Origin: Acidobacteriota bacterium | GTDB lineage: Bacteria; Acidobacteriota; Thermoanaerobaculia; Multivoradales; Multivoraceae | DNA: 64,000 bases | Direction of reading: 5' to 3' | NCBI GenBank assembly: GCA_003388555.1 | Contig: QQVD01000048.1 | Coordinates: 124,001 to 188,000, forward strand | Shown here: positions 8,522 to 17,425 of the stretch, one piece after another | Layout: each line of letters opens with the position of its first letter | Position numbering within the stretch: position 1 is the first letter of the stretch | Program-made: the position numbers and the translations under genes | Notes under the pieces: model-generated | Databases searched by the model: none | Told to the model about the DNA's origin: nothing | The model's input: the letters and a program-made list of their open reading frames with translations, nothing else

Positions 8522-9730
8522 TCACTCCCTCCTGTGGTGGGACTCGGCGTCGGCGCGCCGGTAGGCGGCGGCGCCACCGACCCAGGTCGCGATCGGCTCG
8601 AGCTCCGCATCGAGCAGGACGAAGTCGGCCGGCGCGCCGACCTCGATGCGCGGTGGCGGCAGGCCGAGCAGGCGCGCCGGGTTGTCGGTCACGGTCCGAA
8701 GCGCCTCGGCGAGCGGGCAATCCGTGAACCGCATGAGGTTGCGCAGCGCCCTGGTCAACGGCAGCTGAGTGCCCGCCAGACCTCCGTCGCGGTTGCGCAC
8801 CACGTCGGCCTCGACCTCCAGATCGACCTCACCCAGCCGGTGCGCGCCCGGCGCACCCCCCAGGGCGGCTGTCGCGTCGCTGATCAGGATGACCCGGTCG
8901 GGACCGGCGAGACGCCAGACCAGGCGCACCACCTCCGGGTGAACGTGCACGCCGTCGACGATGAGCGACAGCCGGAGCCGTTCGTCGAGCAGCGCTGCCG
9001 CCACGGCTCCTGGCCGACGATGGTGCAGCGGTGCCATCGCGTTGAAGGCGTGGGTGAGCAGTGACACGCCTCGCCCGGCGGCGTCGTGCAGGAGCTCATC
9101 GTCGGCGGCGGTGTGACCGGCAGCGACCACCACGTCGTCGCCGCACAGGCGCTCGATGAGGGACGCCGCCCCGGGCAGCTCCGGCGCCAGGGTGACCAGC
9201 CGCACCCCGCGGTCGGCCCGCCATCCCGCGGCCAGCTCGCCGGCGTCCTCGGGCGAACGCAGATGGTGGACCGGGTGGGTGCCCGGATACTCCGGCGACA
9301 GGTAGGGGCCTTCGAAGTGCAGGCCGAGCGGCCTCGCCGAGGCCATGGTTCCCGTTCGCCCTTCGGTCGTCGCCACGCCCCGGCCGGAGTCGGCGCAGCG
9401 GGCGATGGCGGCGATCGCCGCGTCGTAGGCCTGCGCCGGTGCGGTGATCAGGGTGGCCAGGAACGAGGTGACGCCCCAGCGCGGCAGCTCCGCCGCGACG
9501 GCGTCGATCGCGCCGGGCTCGCTGGTGAGATCGAATCCGGCGGCGCCGTTGACCTGCAGGTCGATGAGTCCGGGCACGATCCACGGGGTCGCCTCACCCG
9601 GCGGCACCCCGTCCAGAGCGGCCGTCTCGACCGCGGTGAAGGCGCCCGCCTCCCAGCGCACCTCGACCGGCTCGTCTCTGCCTGGGAGCCGCGCCACCAC
9701 CGAGCGGGTCGCTGCGTCGAAGCTCGTCAT
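8522..9730 (-). CDS. nagA: N-acetylglucosamine-6-phosphate deacetylase
   Basis: 402-aa amidohydrolase-superfamily enzyme removing acetate from GlcNAc-6-P to feed NagB. Visible motifs: VPGLIDLQVNGAAGFDL, HFEGPYLSPEYPGTH (metal-binding Glu), VVVAAGHTAADDELL and LLTHAFNAMAPLHHRRPG (metal His), and the catalytic Asp in VILISDATAALGG. The C-terminus NPARLLGLPPPRIEVGAPADFVLLD is typical of amidohydrolases. The true start is ATG 9730; the longer track ORF runs into the upstream membrane gene in the wrong frame. It is followed almost without gap by nagB. Confidence 0.93.
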   Translation of the reverse strand: MTSFDAATRSVVARLPGRDEPVEVRWEAGAFTAVETAALDGVPPGEATPWIVPGLIDLQVNGAAGFDLTSEPGAIDAVAAELPRWGVTSFLATLITAPAQAYDAAIAAIARCADSGRGVATTEGRTGTMASARPLGLHFEGPYLSPEYPGTHPVHHLRSPEDAGELAAGWRADRGVRLVTLAPELPGAASLIERLCGDDVVVAAGHTAADDELLHDAAGRGVSLLTHAFNAMAPLHHRRPGAVAAALLDERLRLSLIVDGVHVHPEVVRLVWRLAGPDRVILISDATAALGGAPGAHRLGEVDLEVEADVVRNRDGGLAGTQLPLTRALRNLMRFTDCPLAEALRTVTDNPARLLGLPPPRIEVGAPADFVLLDAELEPIATWVGGAAAYRRADAESHHRRE

Positions 9731-9797
9731 GCTCGCTGGCGATCTTAAGAGCTGTGTGGCGCCCGGTGTGTCGGCCCCGGCGCGCCTCGGTGCGGAC

Positions 9798-11345
9798 TCA
9801 GCGCTCCCGGCTGCGGTAGGCGGCGCGGCGGTAGAGGGTGAAGGGGGTGTAGCCGAGCGAGGCGAAGGTGTGCACCGGACGGTAGGCGCCGGCCGCTGCG
9901 AAGTGCAGCTCGCCGGCGTCCGGTCGCCAGGGGCGCAGGAGGTGGCTCGGCGCCTCGGCGGCGACGATCGCGGCGACCAGCTGCTCGCCGCTCGACGGCC
10001 CGGGACGTGGAGTGACCAGGCCTCCGAGATCGACGATGCGCGCCCGGCGGGTGTGGTAGCCGAGCGCACCCACCTCGTAGTGCGCCAGCGCCGGTGCGCT
10101 GCCACGCACGTGATGGTCGAACCAGAGGGCGATGCCGCGGTAGCTCTCGTAGCGCGCCCCGACGAAGAAACTGGTCTGGAGGTCGTCGAGCTTGTGCAGC
10201 AGCTGCGGCAGGCGCACGTGCAGGGCCGCCATCGCCAGCGCCGCTGCGACCAGGAGGGCGGCGACGGAGCCGGCTCGCGGCGCGATCCGCGGCCGCGCCA
10301 GGCGCCAGAGACCGTGCGCCAGCTGCGCGGCGCCGAACAGGGCGCCGGCGAGGAAGAAGAAGTGGGCCGAGTAGATCTCCCACTTGTAGATCGTCGGCGG
10401 GCCGATCGCGGCATAGGCGGTGACCAGCAGCCACGGATAGCCGCAGAGCGCCGCCAGGAGGCAGCGCCCGGCCGGGCCCCGTCGCAGCTCCGCCGAGGCG
10501 AGCAGGCTCCAGTTGGCGACCAGCAGGACGGCTCTCGAGAAGGCTCCGGCGCCCCCCTCCTGGCCGTTCCAGGCGGGGTCGGTGAGCCAGCTCGCGGCGT
10601 CGACCCAGAAGGAGGCGAAGCTCTCCAGGCCGGCCTTGGCGCCGAGGGTGTTGGGCACCACGGCGCCGTAGTAGAGCGCCGAGAAGAGCAGCCAGGCGAA
10701 ACCAGGCAGGGCGAAGGCTGCGACGGCGCGCGGCGAGCGCAGGCGCCTGTCGAGCAGCGCCAGCGGCAGGGCGAAGAGCAGCGCGTCGGGCCGCGCCAGG
10801 CACGCCGCCGCCGCGGCGCCCGCGGCCGCGGCGGGTCGCCCCGAGGCGAGCAGCGCCAGCACCAGGCACTGCAGGGCGACGACCAGGGTGCTCTCGAGGC
10901 CGTGGAAGAGGCCGAGCGCGGGGTGCAGGAGCAACAGCAGCGCCGCCGGGTACACGAACGCTCCGCAGCCGCGGCGCAGCAGCGCTGCCAGCAGCAGCGC
11001 CGCGAGACCGAGCTCGAGAGCGGAGAGGGCCGCCGCCAGTTGGACGGCAACGCCGGGCACCGCGAGGTGCACGACCGCCAGCACCGCGACCTGCAGCGGC
11101 GACGTGTAGCCCCAGATCCGTTCGCCGACGTTGAAGACCGGGCCGAAACCCTCGGCGAGGTTGCGGCCGTAGGTCATCAGGATGAAGGCGTCGTCGCCGA
11201 GGTAGACGCCGGGGCTGAGGAGCAGGAAGGCGGCGACTCCGAGCCCGGTCAGGACGACGCCGGCGAGCAGCGCCGCCTCGGGCGCCGTCCAGCCCGGGCC
11301 CTCGTGTGCCGGTGCGTCGTAGCCAGACTCTTCGGCGGCGCTCAA
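9798..11345 (-). CDS. Polytopic membrane protein, glycosyltransferase-like
   Basis: 515-aa integral membrane protein with about ten hydrophobic helices. The N-terminal luminal motif [28 protein letters not shown], with adjacent acidic residues after the first helix, resembles lipid-linked-sugar glycosyltransferases of the ArnT/PMT (GT-C) type. The C-terminal soluble part ([39 protein letters not shown]) matches a tail common in such proteins. The start is TTG 11345: its TTGA overlaps the GIY-YIG stop, and GAGGAG lies 5 nt upstream, implying translational coupling. The sugar donor and target are unknown. Confidence 0.75.
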   Translation of the reverse strand: MSAAEESGYDAPAHEGPGWTAPEAALLAGVVLTGLGVAAFLLLSPGVYLGDDAFILMTYGRNLAEGFGPVFNVGERIWGYTSPLQVAVLAVVHLAVPGVAVQLAAALSALELGLAALLLAALLRRGCGAFVYPAALLLLLHPALGLFHGLESTLVVALQCLVLALLASGRPAAAAGAAAAACLARPDALLFALPLALLDRRLRSPRAVAAFALPGFAWLLFSALYYGAVVPNTLGAKAGLESFASFWVDAASWLTDPAWNGQEGGAGAFSRAVLLVANWSLLASAELRRGPAGRCLLAALCGYPWLLVTAYAAIGPPTIYKWEIYSAHFFFLAGALFGAAQLAHGLWRLARPRIAPRAGSVAALLVAAALAMAALHVRLPQLLHKLDDLQTSFFVGARYESYRGIALWFDHHVRGSAPALAHYEVGALGYHTRRARIVDLGGLVTPRPGPSSGEQLVAAIVAAEAPSHLLRPWRPDAGELHFAAAGAYRPVHTFASLGYTPFTLYRRAAYRSRER

Positions 11346-11677
11346 GAAGACTCCTCGTCGGCGGATCGCGATGCGGCGCCGCGGTGGCCCGAGAGCTCCT
11401 CGAGCAGCTCGTTCAGCCCGTCGGGCGGAGGTTGTGCGGCGACGAGGCGCTCCTTCTGCGCCTTGCCGAGGCGCTTGACCCGCGCCTCGAGGCTGAGCGC
11501 CCGCGCCCGCTCGCCGACCTCGGCGCAGAAGGCGAGACGGAGGGCGCCGGCACCGCGCAGCGACTTGGCGCCGCGACCGCTGTCGTGCTGCTCGAGGCGG
11601 CGCTGCACGTCGGTGCTGACGCCGGTGTAGAGCGCGCCGCGCTCGGTGCGCACGAGGTAGAGGAACCAGGAGGACAT
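11342..11677 (-). CDS. GIY-YIG endonuclease-domain protein (YhbQ/UPF0213-like)
   Basis: 111 aa. It consists almost wholly of a GIY-YIG nuclease domain: [35 protein letters not shown], then [34 protein letters not shown]. The GIY/YIG strands are replaced by YLV and YTG as in the YhbQ family; the conserved Arg and Glu (SLEARVK) are present. ATG 11677 (MSSWFLY) is preferred to the longer ORF because it begins directly at the domain. It overlaps the downstream membrane gene by four bases (TTGA). Confidence 0.85.
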   Translation of the reverse strand: MSSWFLYLVRTERGALYTGVSTDVQRRLEQHDSGRGAKSLRGAGALRLAFCAEVGERARALSLEARVKRLGKAQKERLVAAQPPPDGLNELLEELSGHRGAASRSADEESS

Positions 11678-11803
11678 GGTGCGGCGGCAGCGGATCGCTG
11701 CGGCTCGGACTGTAAACCACCGGAAAGTCGGCGGACACCGCACGCCGTCGGGCGATCACCGCGAGGCGCCGCCGCGGCTGAGCCGGTGTGCCAAGCTCGC
11801 CGC

Positions 11804-12160
11804 ATGCCGCTGCCGCGCATCCGCCGCGTCTATCTGGCCCCCGAGGAGGGCGACGGGCGCCGCATCCTCATCGACCGGCTGTGGCCCCGCGGGCTGTCGA
11901 AGCAGCGCGCCGCGATCGACTTCTGGGCGCGGCGCATCGCGCCGTCGGACGAGCTGCGCCGGTGGTACCGGCACGAGGAGACGAAGTGGCCCGAGTTCCG
12001 TGAGCGCTACTTCGCCGAGCTCGATGCCGATCCGGAGGGCGTCGCCGAGCTCGTGGCGCAGCTGCGCGAGCCGGCGACGTTGGTCTTCTCGTCGCGCGAG
12101 GAGCGGCTCAACAACGCCGCGGCGCTGCGCCAGTATCTCGAGGAGCGTGGCCTGGTCTGA
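11804..12160 (+). CDS. DUF488 family protein
   Basis: 118-aa cytosolic protein of the DUF488 (YeaO-like) family. Diagnostic segments are RVYLAPEEGDGRRILIDRLWPRGLSKQRAAIDFWARRIAPSDELRRWYRH, EFRERYFAEL and LVFSSREERLNNAAALRQYL. The family's role is not established. It starts at ATG 11804; longer versions in the track run across the antisense GIY-YIG gene. It stands alone, convergent with the M20 peptidase. Confidence 0.85.
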   Translation: MPLPRIRRVYLAPEEGDGRRILIDRLWPRGLSKQRAAIDFWARRIAPSDELRRWYRHEETKWPEFRERYFAELDADPEGVAELVAQLREPATLVFSSREERLNNAAALRQYLEERGLV

Positions 12161-12221
12161 GCGGCGGTGGCTCGCGTCCCCTGTTCGCGGTGGTAGCTCG
12201 AGCGGCGACGGCGTGGTCGAG

Positions 12222-13529
12222 TCAGCCGCCGGTCGCGATCGCCACCAGCAGGCGACAGCCGTCGAGGTACTCCTGCACGTCGACGTACTCGTCGACGGTG
12301 TGGGGGGTGTGCTGGCCGGCGCCGAGGGTCACCGTGGGGATGCCGAGCCCGTTGAGGATGTTGGCGTCGAGGCCGCCGTTGGCGACCCTCAGCTCGCTCG
12401 CCAGGCCGAGGCGCTTCGCCGCCTCGAGCGAACGCCGCACCGGCGGCGAGCTCTTGGGCATGCGGAAGGAGTCGTAGTCGCGGGCGGCGTCGAACTCGAC
12501 GCGTCCGCTCTCTCCCCGGTGGTTGCTCACCGAGCGCGCCGCCTGCTCGAAGCTGGTGCGGATCTCGCGTGTGATGCGGCCGAGGAAGGCGCGATGGTGA
12601 CTGCGGGACTCGCCGCGCAGGCGCACGAGATCGGTGACCTGGTTGGTGGTCTCGCCGCCTTGGATGACGCCTATGTTGCTGGTGCCGATCTTGCGATCGC
12701 CGAAGTCGATCTTGCCGAAGTAGCCCTTCTCGGCGACGTCGGCGATGGCGCGGCTGGCGATGAGGACCGCCGAGACGCCGTGCTCGGGATGCACCCCGGC
12801 GTGCGACGACTTGCCGTGCACCGCGATCGAGAAGCGGTCGGCGCCGACGGCGCCGATGGTCACCGCGGCGGGCTGTCCCGAGTCGACGTTGAAGCCCATC
12901 GCCGGCTGGCCGAGGCGCTTGGCCTGCACCTGCTTGGCGCCGAGCAGGCCGATCTCCTCGCCCACCGTGCACAGGATGGTCAGCGGCGGATGCGGCGCGT
13001 CGCTCGCCGCGAGGGTCTCGACCAGGGTGATCAGGGCGCCGATCGAAGTGCGGTTGTCGCCGCCCAGCGCCGTCTCTCCCTGCGGCACGATGCGGTCCTG
13101 ACCGTCGACCACGGCGCGCTTCGGTACCGCGCCGCGGCACAGCGGCACGGTGTCCATGTGGCCCATGAAGAGCAGCCGCGGCGCCTTGCGCAGCGGCCCG
13201 CGTCCCGGGATGCGGGCGATCAGGTTGCCGACCTCGAAGTCGCGGCCGCTGCGCTGCAGCGCGCGATGCGCCTGATCGTGGCCGATCGCCGACTCGGCGA
13301 CGCCCGCGGCGAGCAGCGCCCGGCGCACGTAGTCGGCGACCTGTCCTTCGCGGCCGCTGGCGCCGGGCAGCGCCAGGAGCTGCATCAGGTGATCGAGCGC
13401 CCGCTCGGCGTCGATCTTCGTCGGGTCGGGGCGCTCTCTTGGCTTCACTTCGTTGGTCGGGGCACTCTTGGCGGCCCCGGAGGCGGTCTTCGCCGCACGC
13501 GGCCTGCGGCTCTTCTTGGCTCTCGTCAT
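12222..13529 (-). CDS. M20-family metallopeptidase, PepT-like
   Basis: 435-aa zinc aminopeptidase. After a basic, disordered N-terminus (MTRAKKSRRPRAAKTASG) come the metal-site motifs in order: LFMGHMDTV, ALGGDNRTSIG, ILCTVGEEIGLLGA, FNVDSGQP and the final His in LGAGQHTPHTVDEYV. The lid/dimerisation domain includes VHGKSSHAGVHPEHGVSAVLIASRAI and NIGVIQGGETTNQVTD. The pattern is closest to tripeptidase T-like enzymes. No signal peptide is visible, so it probably acts on cytosolic peptides. It starts at ATG 13529; the frame open upstream of this is an antisense shadow. Confidence 0.88.
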   Translation of the reverse strand: MTRAKKSRRPRAAKTASGAAKSAPTNEVKPRERPDPTKIDAERALDHLMQLLALPGASGREGQVADYVRRALLAAGVAESAIGHDQAHRALQRSGRDFEVGNLIARIPGRGPLRKAPRLLFMGHMDTVPLCRGAVPKRAVVDGQDRIVPQGETALGGDNRTSIGALITLVETLAASDAPHPPLTILCTVGEEIGLLGAKQVQAKRLGQPAMGFNVDSGQPAAVTIGAVGADRFSIAVHGKSSHAGVHPEHGVSAVLIASRAIADVAEKGYFGKIDFGDRKIGTSNIGVIQGGETTNQVTDLVRLRGESRSHHRAFLGRITREIRTSFEQAARSVSNHRGESGRVEFDAARDYDSFRMPKSSPPVRRSLEAAKRLGLASELRVANGGLDANILNGLGIPTVTLGAGQHTPHTVDEYVDVQEYLDGCRLLVAIATGG

Positions 13530-13567
13530 GACGGCGAGCAAGCTAGCACGCCGGCGGCTCCCGGGAG

Positions 13568-14095
13568 TCACTCGTCGGAGAGCTCGAGTCTGCTGACCAC
13601 GAGGTACCACATGGCGTGGAAGGTCAGCTCCTCCGTGCCGGTGGCCATGACGAGCTTCTCGCCCTGCAGGCCGGAGATGTGATGGCCGTGCCGACGCAGC
13701 ACGTCGTCGAGCTCGCGCACGAAGCGGGTCGAGAGGAAGGCCCTGGTGATCGGCAGCGCCTTCACCGCCGGATTGTGCATGTTGCCGGACGAGCGGGCTG
13801 CGGCGGCGAGCTCCTCGGGGTGGTGCCGCGCGAGGTAGGAGCGCAGGTCGGCCTGGATCTCCTCGTACGGCAGCGGCGCGGTCAGTCGGCGCAGGCGCAC
13901 GAAGCCGATCGGCCGCGATGCGCCGACCGAGGCCACCGCCTCCTCGAAGGAGCCGAAGCCCTGCTCGGAGTGGCTGTGGATCTCGACGCCGTGACCGCCG
14001 CTCCCGGCGGGGACCACCGCCCAGGCCGAGTCGTCGGCCGACGGGGTCAGGTGGGCGGCGACCAGGCACAGGGTCGCGATCAGGCTGGCGAGCAT
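13568..14095 (-). CDS. Hypothetical secreted protein
   Basis: 175 aa starting at ATG 14095, with a short signal peptide (MLASLIATLCLVAAHLTPSA). The mature part has no family I recognise; it contains VEIHSHSEQGFGSFEEAVASVGASRPIGFVRLRRLTAPLPYEEIQADLRSYLARHHPEELA and a His-rich FVRELDDVLRRHGHHISGLQGEKLVMATG. Charged amphipathic helices dominate. It is encoded 38 bp downstream of the peptidase start, on the same strand but upstream in transcription, so the two may share a transcript. Confidence 0.6.
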   Translation of the reverse strand: MLASLIATLCLVAAHLTPSADDSAWAVVPAGSGGHGVEIHSHSEQGFGSFEEAVASVGASRPIGFVRLRRLTAPLPYEEIQADLRSYLARHHPEELAAAARSSGNMHNPAVKALPITRAFLSTRFVRELDDVLRRHGHHISGLQGEKLVMATGTEELTFHAMWYLVVSRLELSDE

Positions 14096-14311
14096 CGGTG
14101 GGTTCGTCTCAGGCTCGATAGGCCGTGGAGGATCGTCTGGAGGCCTCAGGCGCAACAACGTCGCGGCGCTCGTGTTTCCCTCACTCGCCGAGGCGCGACC
14201 TCGGGGCCGGGCCGGAGCACGACGGGATCCACACGACGGGATGGCGGCGGAGCCGGTGTACAGTGCAGCGTCCCGGCGCTGGCCAGCACGAGCGATGCGA
14301 GGAGGAGAAGC

Positions 14312-14830
14312 TTGCGACATGTCCACCCAGACGCCGCCGGGCCCGTCGGCCGAGCGGCAGCCTCGGTTGTCGTCTCCCTCGCTCTGCTGCTCGCCTCCGC
14401 CTGCGCCGGCGAGACCATGGAAGCCGCGACTGCGACCGAGCCGGCGGATCGCGGCTCCATCGAGCGGGCCGTGGTCGAGGTGCTGACCAGGCAGCAGGCA
14501 GCCTGGAACCGCGGCGACATCGACGCCTTCATGGACGACTACGCGCGCGGAGAGCGCCTGCGATTCACCTCCGGCGGCTCGGTGCGCCGCGGCTGGCAGG
14601 AGACGATCGAGCGCTACCGCACCACCTATCCCGATCGCGCCGCGATGGGCCGGCTCGAGTTCTCCGAGCTCGAGGTCTCCGTGCTCGCCGAGCGCTACGC
14701 CGAGGTCCACGGTCGATGGCGACTGCAGCGGGCCGAGGACTCGCCGGCAGGGCTCTTCACGCTGCTGTTCGAGCGCGACGAGAGCGACGGCGGCTGGCGC
14801 ATCCTGCACGACCACACTTCTTCGGACTGA
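14312..14830 (+). CDS. SnoaL/DUF4440-like (NTF2-fold) lipoprotein
   Basis: 172 aa. The start is placed at TTG 14312 with GGAGG 6 nt upstream; it yields a basic N-terminus, a hydrophobic stretch AAASVVVSLALLLASAC and a lipobox LASAC, so it should be lipid-anchored. The mature domain, VEVLTRQQAAWNRGDIDAFMDDYARGERLRFTSGGSVRRGWQETIERYRTTYPD... GRWRLQR... FTLLFERDESDGGWRILHDHTSSD, is a typical NTF2-like DUF4440/SnoaL fold: a cone-shaped ligand pocket, with no enzyme activity predictable. Confidence 0.78.
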   Translation: MRHVHPDAAGPVGRAAASVVVSLALLLASACAGETMEAATATEPADRGSIERAVVEVLTRQQAAWNRGDIDAFMDDYARGERLRFTSGGSVRRGWQETIERYRTTYPDRAAMGRLEFSELEVSVLAERYAEVHGRWRLQRAEDSPAGLFTLLFERDESDGGWRILHDHTSSD

Positions 14831-15073
14831 CCGCGAGAGCCGTGCGGCCGGCTCCGAAGGTTCGCCCGGAGTTCGGTCTGTCGCGGGGCGCGAAGTGAAA
14901 CTCCGGGCGTCTGGCGGCCGTCTTCCCGGTGGGAGGGACAGCGTCGGCTAGGCTGCTAGGGCGGCCGCCGCGGCACGGCGCCTCGTGGACCCTCGGGCCT
15001 GCGGCGGTTCCGCGAACCGCAGCGGCGAGCCAGGGGATCCGCGGCCTCCCGGCCGAGTGGAGAGGCGAGCAGG

Positions 15074-16141
15074 ATGCGCAGAGTCGGAGACTACGAGGTC
15101 CTGGGCAAGATCGGGGAGGGTGGCATGGGCGTCGTCTACCGCGCCCGCCGCCGCGATGCCTGCGCCCGGACGATGTGCTCTCTCGAGGACGTCGGGGGAG
15201 GGGTGCGCCCTCCATCGCCGAGCGAGCTGGTGGCGCTGAAGCTGCTGCATCCCCGCAACCGGGAGGACATCGAGCGCCGCGCCCGTTTCCTGCGCGAGGC
15301 GCAGCTGGCCGCGACGATCCGCCATCCGGCCGTGGTGACGGTGCACGACTTCGGCGAGGCCCACCTCGAGGGAATGCAGCGTTCGCTCTTCCTGGTGCAG
15401 GAGCTGGTGCCGGGACGCGACCTCTACTACCGGGCCGAGATCGAGGGTCTGCCTCCCGCGGCCGTCGTGGCGGCGCTGGCGCAGGTGGTGGAGGGTCTGG
15501 CCGCCGCCCACGCGGTCGGCGTGGTGCACCGCGACGTCAAGCCCGGAAACGTGCTGGTCGCCGGGGACGGCTCCGCCAAGTTGCTCGACTTCGGACTGGC
15601 GCGCCGGATCGACGAGGCCGCGGATCAGGACACGGAACCGCTCCGGGCGCTGCTGGCGCGCGGCAGCCTGTCGAGCGAGGCGCTGGGCAGGGGGCTCGAC
15701 TTCCGTACCGCCGTGGGGACCTCGCTGGGCACCGCGGGGTACTCCGCGCCGGAGCAGCTCGAAGGTGCTCGGCCGCACCCGTCGGCGGATCTCTACTCGA
15801 TCGGCGTCTCGCTGTACCAGCTGCTCGGGGGGCGCATGCCCTACCGGGCCGACACCCTGAGCGAGCTGCGCGCTGCGGTGCAGAAGCCGCCGCCGACGCT
15901 CGAGGAGCTCGGGGTTCGGGCGCCGGAGGGCTTCAGCGACTACGTGGCGAGCCTGCTGGCCAGCTCTCCGGACCACCGCCCGGCGGCCGCCAGCGAAGTC
16001 GCCGCGGCGCTGCGCGAGTACGCGGCGCAGTGGCCGGAGGAGACGCCGATCGGCGACGAGCTCACCGAGACCGGCATCCGCCGCCTGCGCAGCTGGCTCG
16101 GCGAGAAGGTCGGCACCGCCATGGGGCGCGGTACCGCCTGA
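15074..16141 (+). CDS. Serine/threonine protein kinase (Hanks type, soluble)
   Basis: 355 aa, nearly all kinase domain. Glycine loop KIGEGGMGVVYRA at 12-24, lysine in VALKLL, catalytic loop VVHRDVKPGNVL, DFG in LLDFGLARR, and activation-segment end GTAGYSAPEQLEG are present, so it should be active. Between the glycine loop and the VALK strand lies an unusual Cys-containing insert (RRRDACARTMCSLEDVGGGVRPPSPSEL). Unlike most bacterial Pkn kinases it has no transmembrane helix or sensor domain; it ends soon after the kinase lobe (RRLRSWLGEKVGTAMGRGTA). The substrate is unknown. Confidence 0.88.
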   Translation: MRRVGDYEVLGKIGEGGMGVVYRARRRDACARTMCSLEDVGGGVRPPSPSELVALKLLHPRNREDIERRARFLREAQLAATIRHPAVVTVHDFGEAHLEGMQRSLFLVQELVPGRDLYYRAEIEGLPPAAVVAALAQVVEGLAAAHAVGVVHRDVKPGNVLVAGDGSAKLLDFGLARRIDEAADQDTEPLRALLARGSLSSEALGRGLDFRTAVGTSLGTAGYSAPEQLEGARPHPSADLYSIGVSLYQLLGGRMPYRADTLSELRAAVQKPPPTLEELGVRAPEGFSDYVASLLASSPDHRPAAASEVAAALREYAAQWPEETPIGDELTETGIRRLRSWLGEKVGTAMGRGTA

Positions 16142-16401
16142 GGCGCCGCCGGTCGCGGAACAGACCGGACCCGTCGTGCCGCTCGTCGACAGGGAGTGAA
16201 CCGCTGCGGGGCGCCGACCGGAGACTCCGGAGAGGCGGCGACAGCCGCGTCGCGTCGTCGAAGTGATCGCGGCCGCCCCCGCCCTCGGAATGTGGCGCGT
16301 TCCGCGCCGCCTCCGCACGACCTCGTAGCCCGTCCCTCGGATCGGCGTGGCACACTGGCGCCGAGTCCCAACTGGAAAGACGATCGCACCGGGAGAGCGA
16401 A

Positions 16402-17304
16402 ATGACTGCTAGCAACCGCCAACACCGCACCATCACCGGGCGCGTGGAATCCTGGCTCGGGCTGCTGCCCGCGCTGCTGCTCGGGCTGCTGGGCGTCGCG
16501 GCGGCGGGCTGTGCCGCCGGGCCCGCTGACGAAGCCGCCGGCTCGGGCGCACCGGCCGACGCCGCGAGCACCGACGCGACGACCTCCGGCGGGAGCGATC
16601 AGGCGCCGCTGCCGGCCGGCAAGGTGCGCTCGCTGCCACTCGTCGAGCGCGCCATCGACTTCCAGGGGCGCGACGCCATCGAGAGCTCGACGATCTCGCT
16701 GCGCATCGGCTCGAAGTCGGGCTCCTTCCGTATCGACGCTCAGCCCGGCGACCTGTTCGACTACTGGGTGTACACCGAGCAGGACGGCAGCGACGTCGTC
16801 TACCACCACACCAACGTAGCGGGCGAGACGATCGAGAAGCTGGTCGACGGCCAGCCGGTGGAGCTGGTGGGCGAGCGCGAGCAGCAGCGGGCGCGCGACT
16901 TCGTCTCGCAGCGGGTCTACTTCCCCTTCCTGCCCTACCGTCTGCGCGATCCGAGCGTCTACCTCGAGGACCTCGGCACCGAGACCTGGGACGGCGAGGA
17001 GCTGCGCAAGGTGAAGGTCACCTTCCAGCCCGGCACCTCGAGCGGCGCTGACGACTCATACCTGTACTGGTTCGACCCCGAGACGGCGGAGATGCGCCAG
17101 TTCGCCTACAGCTTCGGCGGTGGGCTGCGGCTGCGCAAGATGAAGAACGCCCGCCGGGTCGGTGGCATCTGGTTCGCCGACGCCGACAACTACGCCAAGG
17201 CCGGCGACGGCCTCAGCGTCGACGAGATCTCGCCCGAGTCGGTCGCCGACTGGGAGCTGCTGTCGACGGTCGTCGTCGACGAGATCACCGTCGAGCCGCG
17301 CTAG
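16402..17304 (+). CDS. DUF6503-like lipoprotein (LolA-like fold)
   Basis: 300 aa. N-terminal helix and lipobox (LLLGLLGVAAAGC) predict a lipoprotein, followed by a Gly/Ala/Ser-rich linker. The rest (VERAIDFQGRDAIESSTISLRIGSKSGSFRID... QRVYFPFLPYRLRDPSVYLEDLGTETWDGEELRKVKVTFQPG... YLYWFDPETAEMRQFAYSF) strongly resembles the DUF6503/outer-membrane lipoprotein-sorting-like family, with the typical progression from protein fold to a measured change in a hydrophobic pocket. Function is unassigned. GGGAGAG lies a few bases before ATG 16402. Confidence 0.75.
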   Translation: MTASNRQHRTITGRVESWLGLLPALLLGLLGVAAAGCAAGPADEAAGSGAPADAASTDATTSGGSDQAPLPAGKVRSLPLVERAIDFQGRDAIESSTISLRIGSKSGSFRIDAQPGDLFDYWVYTEQDGSDVVYHHTNVAGETIEKLVDGQPVELVGEREQQRARDFVSQRVYFPFLPYRLRDPSVYLEDLGTETWDGEELRKVKVTFQPGTSSGADDSYLYWFDPETAEMRQFAYSFGGGLRLRKMKNARRVGGIWFADADNYAKAGDGLSVDEISPESVADWELLSTVVVDEITVEPR

Positions 17305-17425
17305 CCGGAATCGGAGAGGAGCGCAGGGGCTGAGCTCTGCGATTCCGGCTGCGGGACGGCGGGAGCCAGTGAGCGGCGACGCTGCTCGTGTCGCAGGAGC
17401 GTGAGGGGAGCGATCAGCCCCCCAC

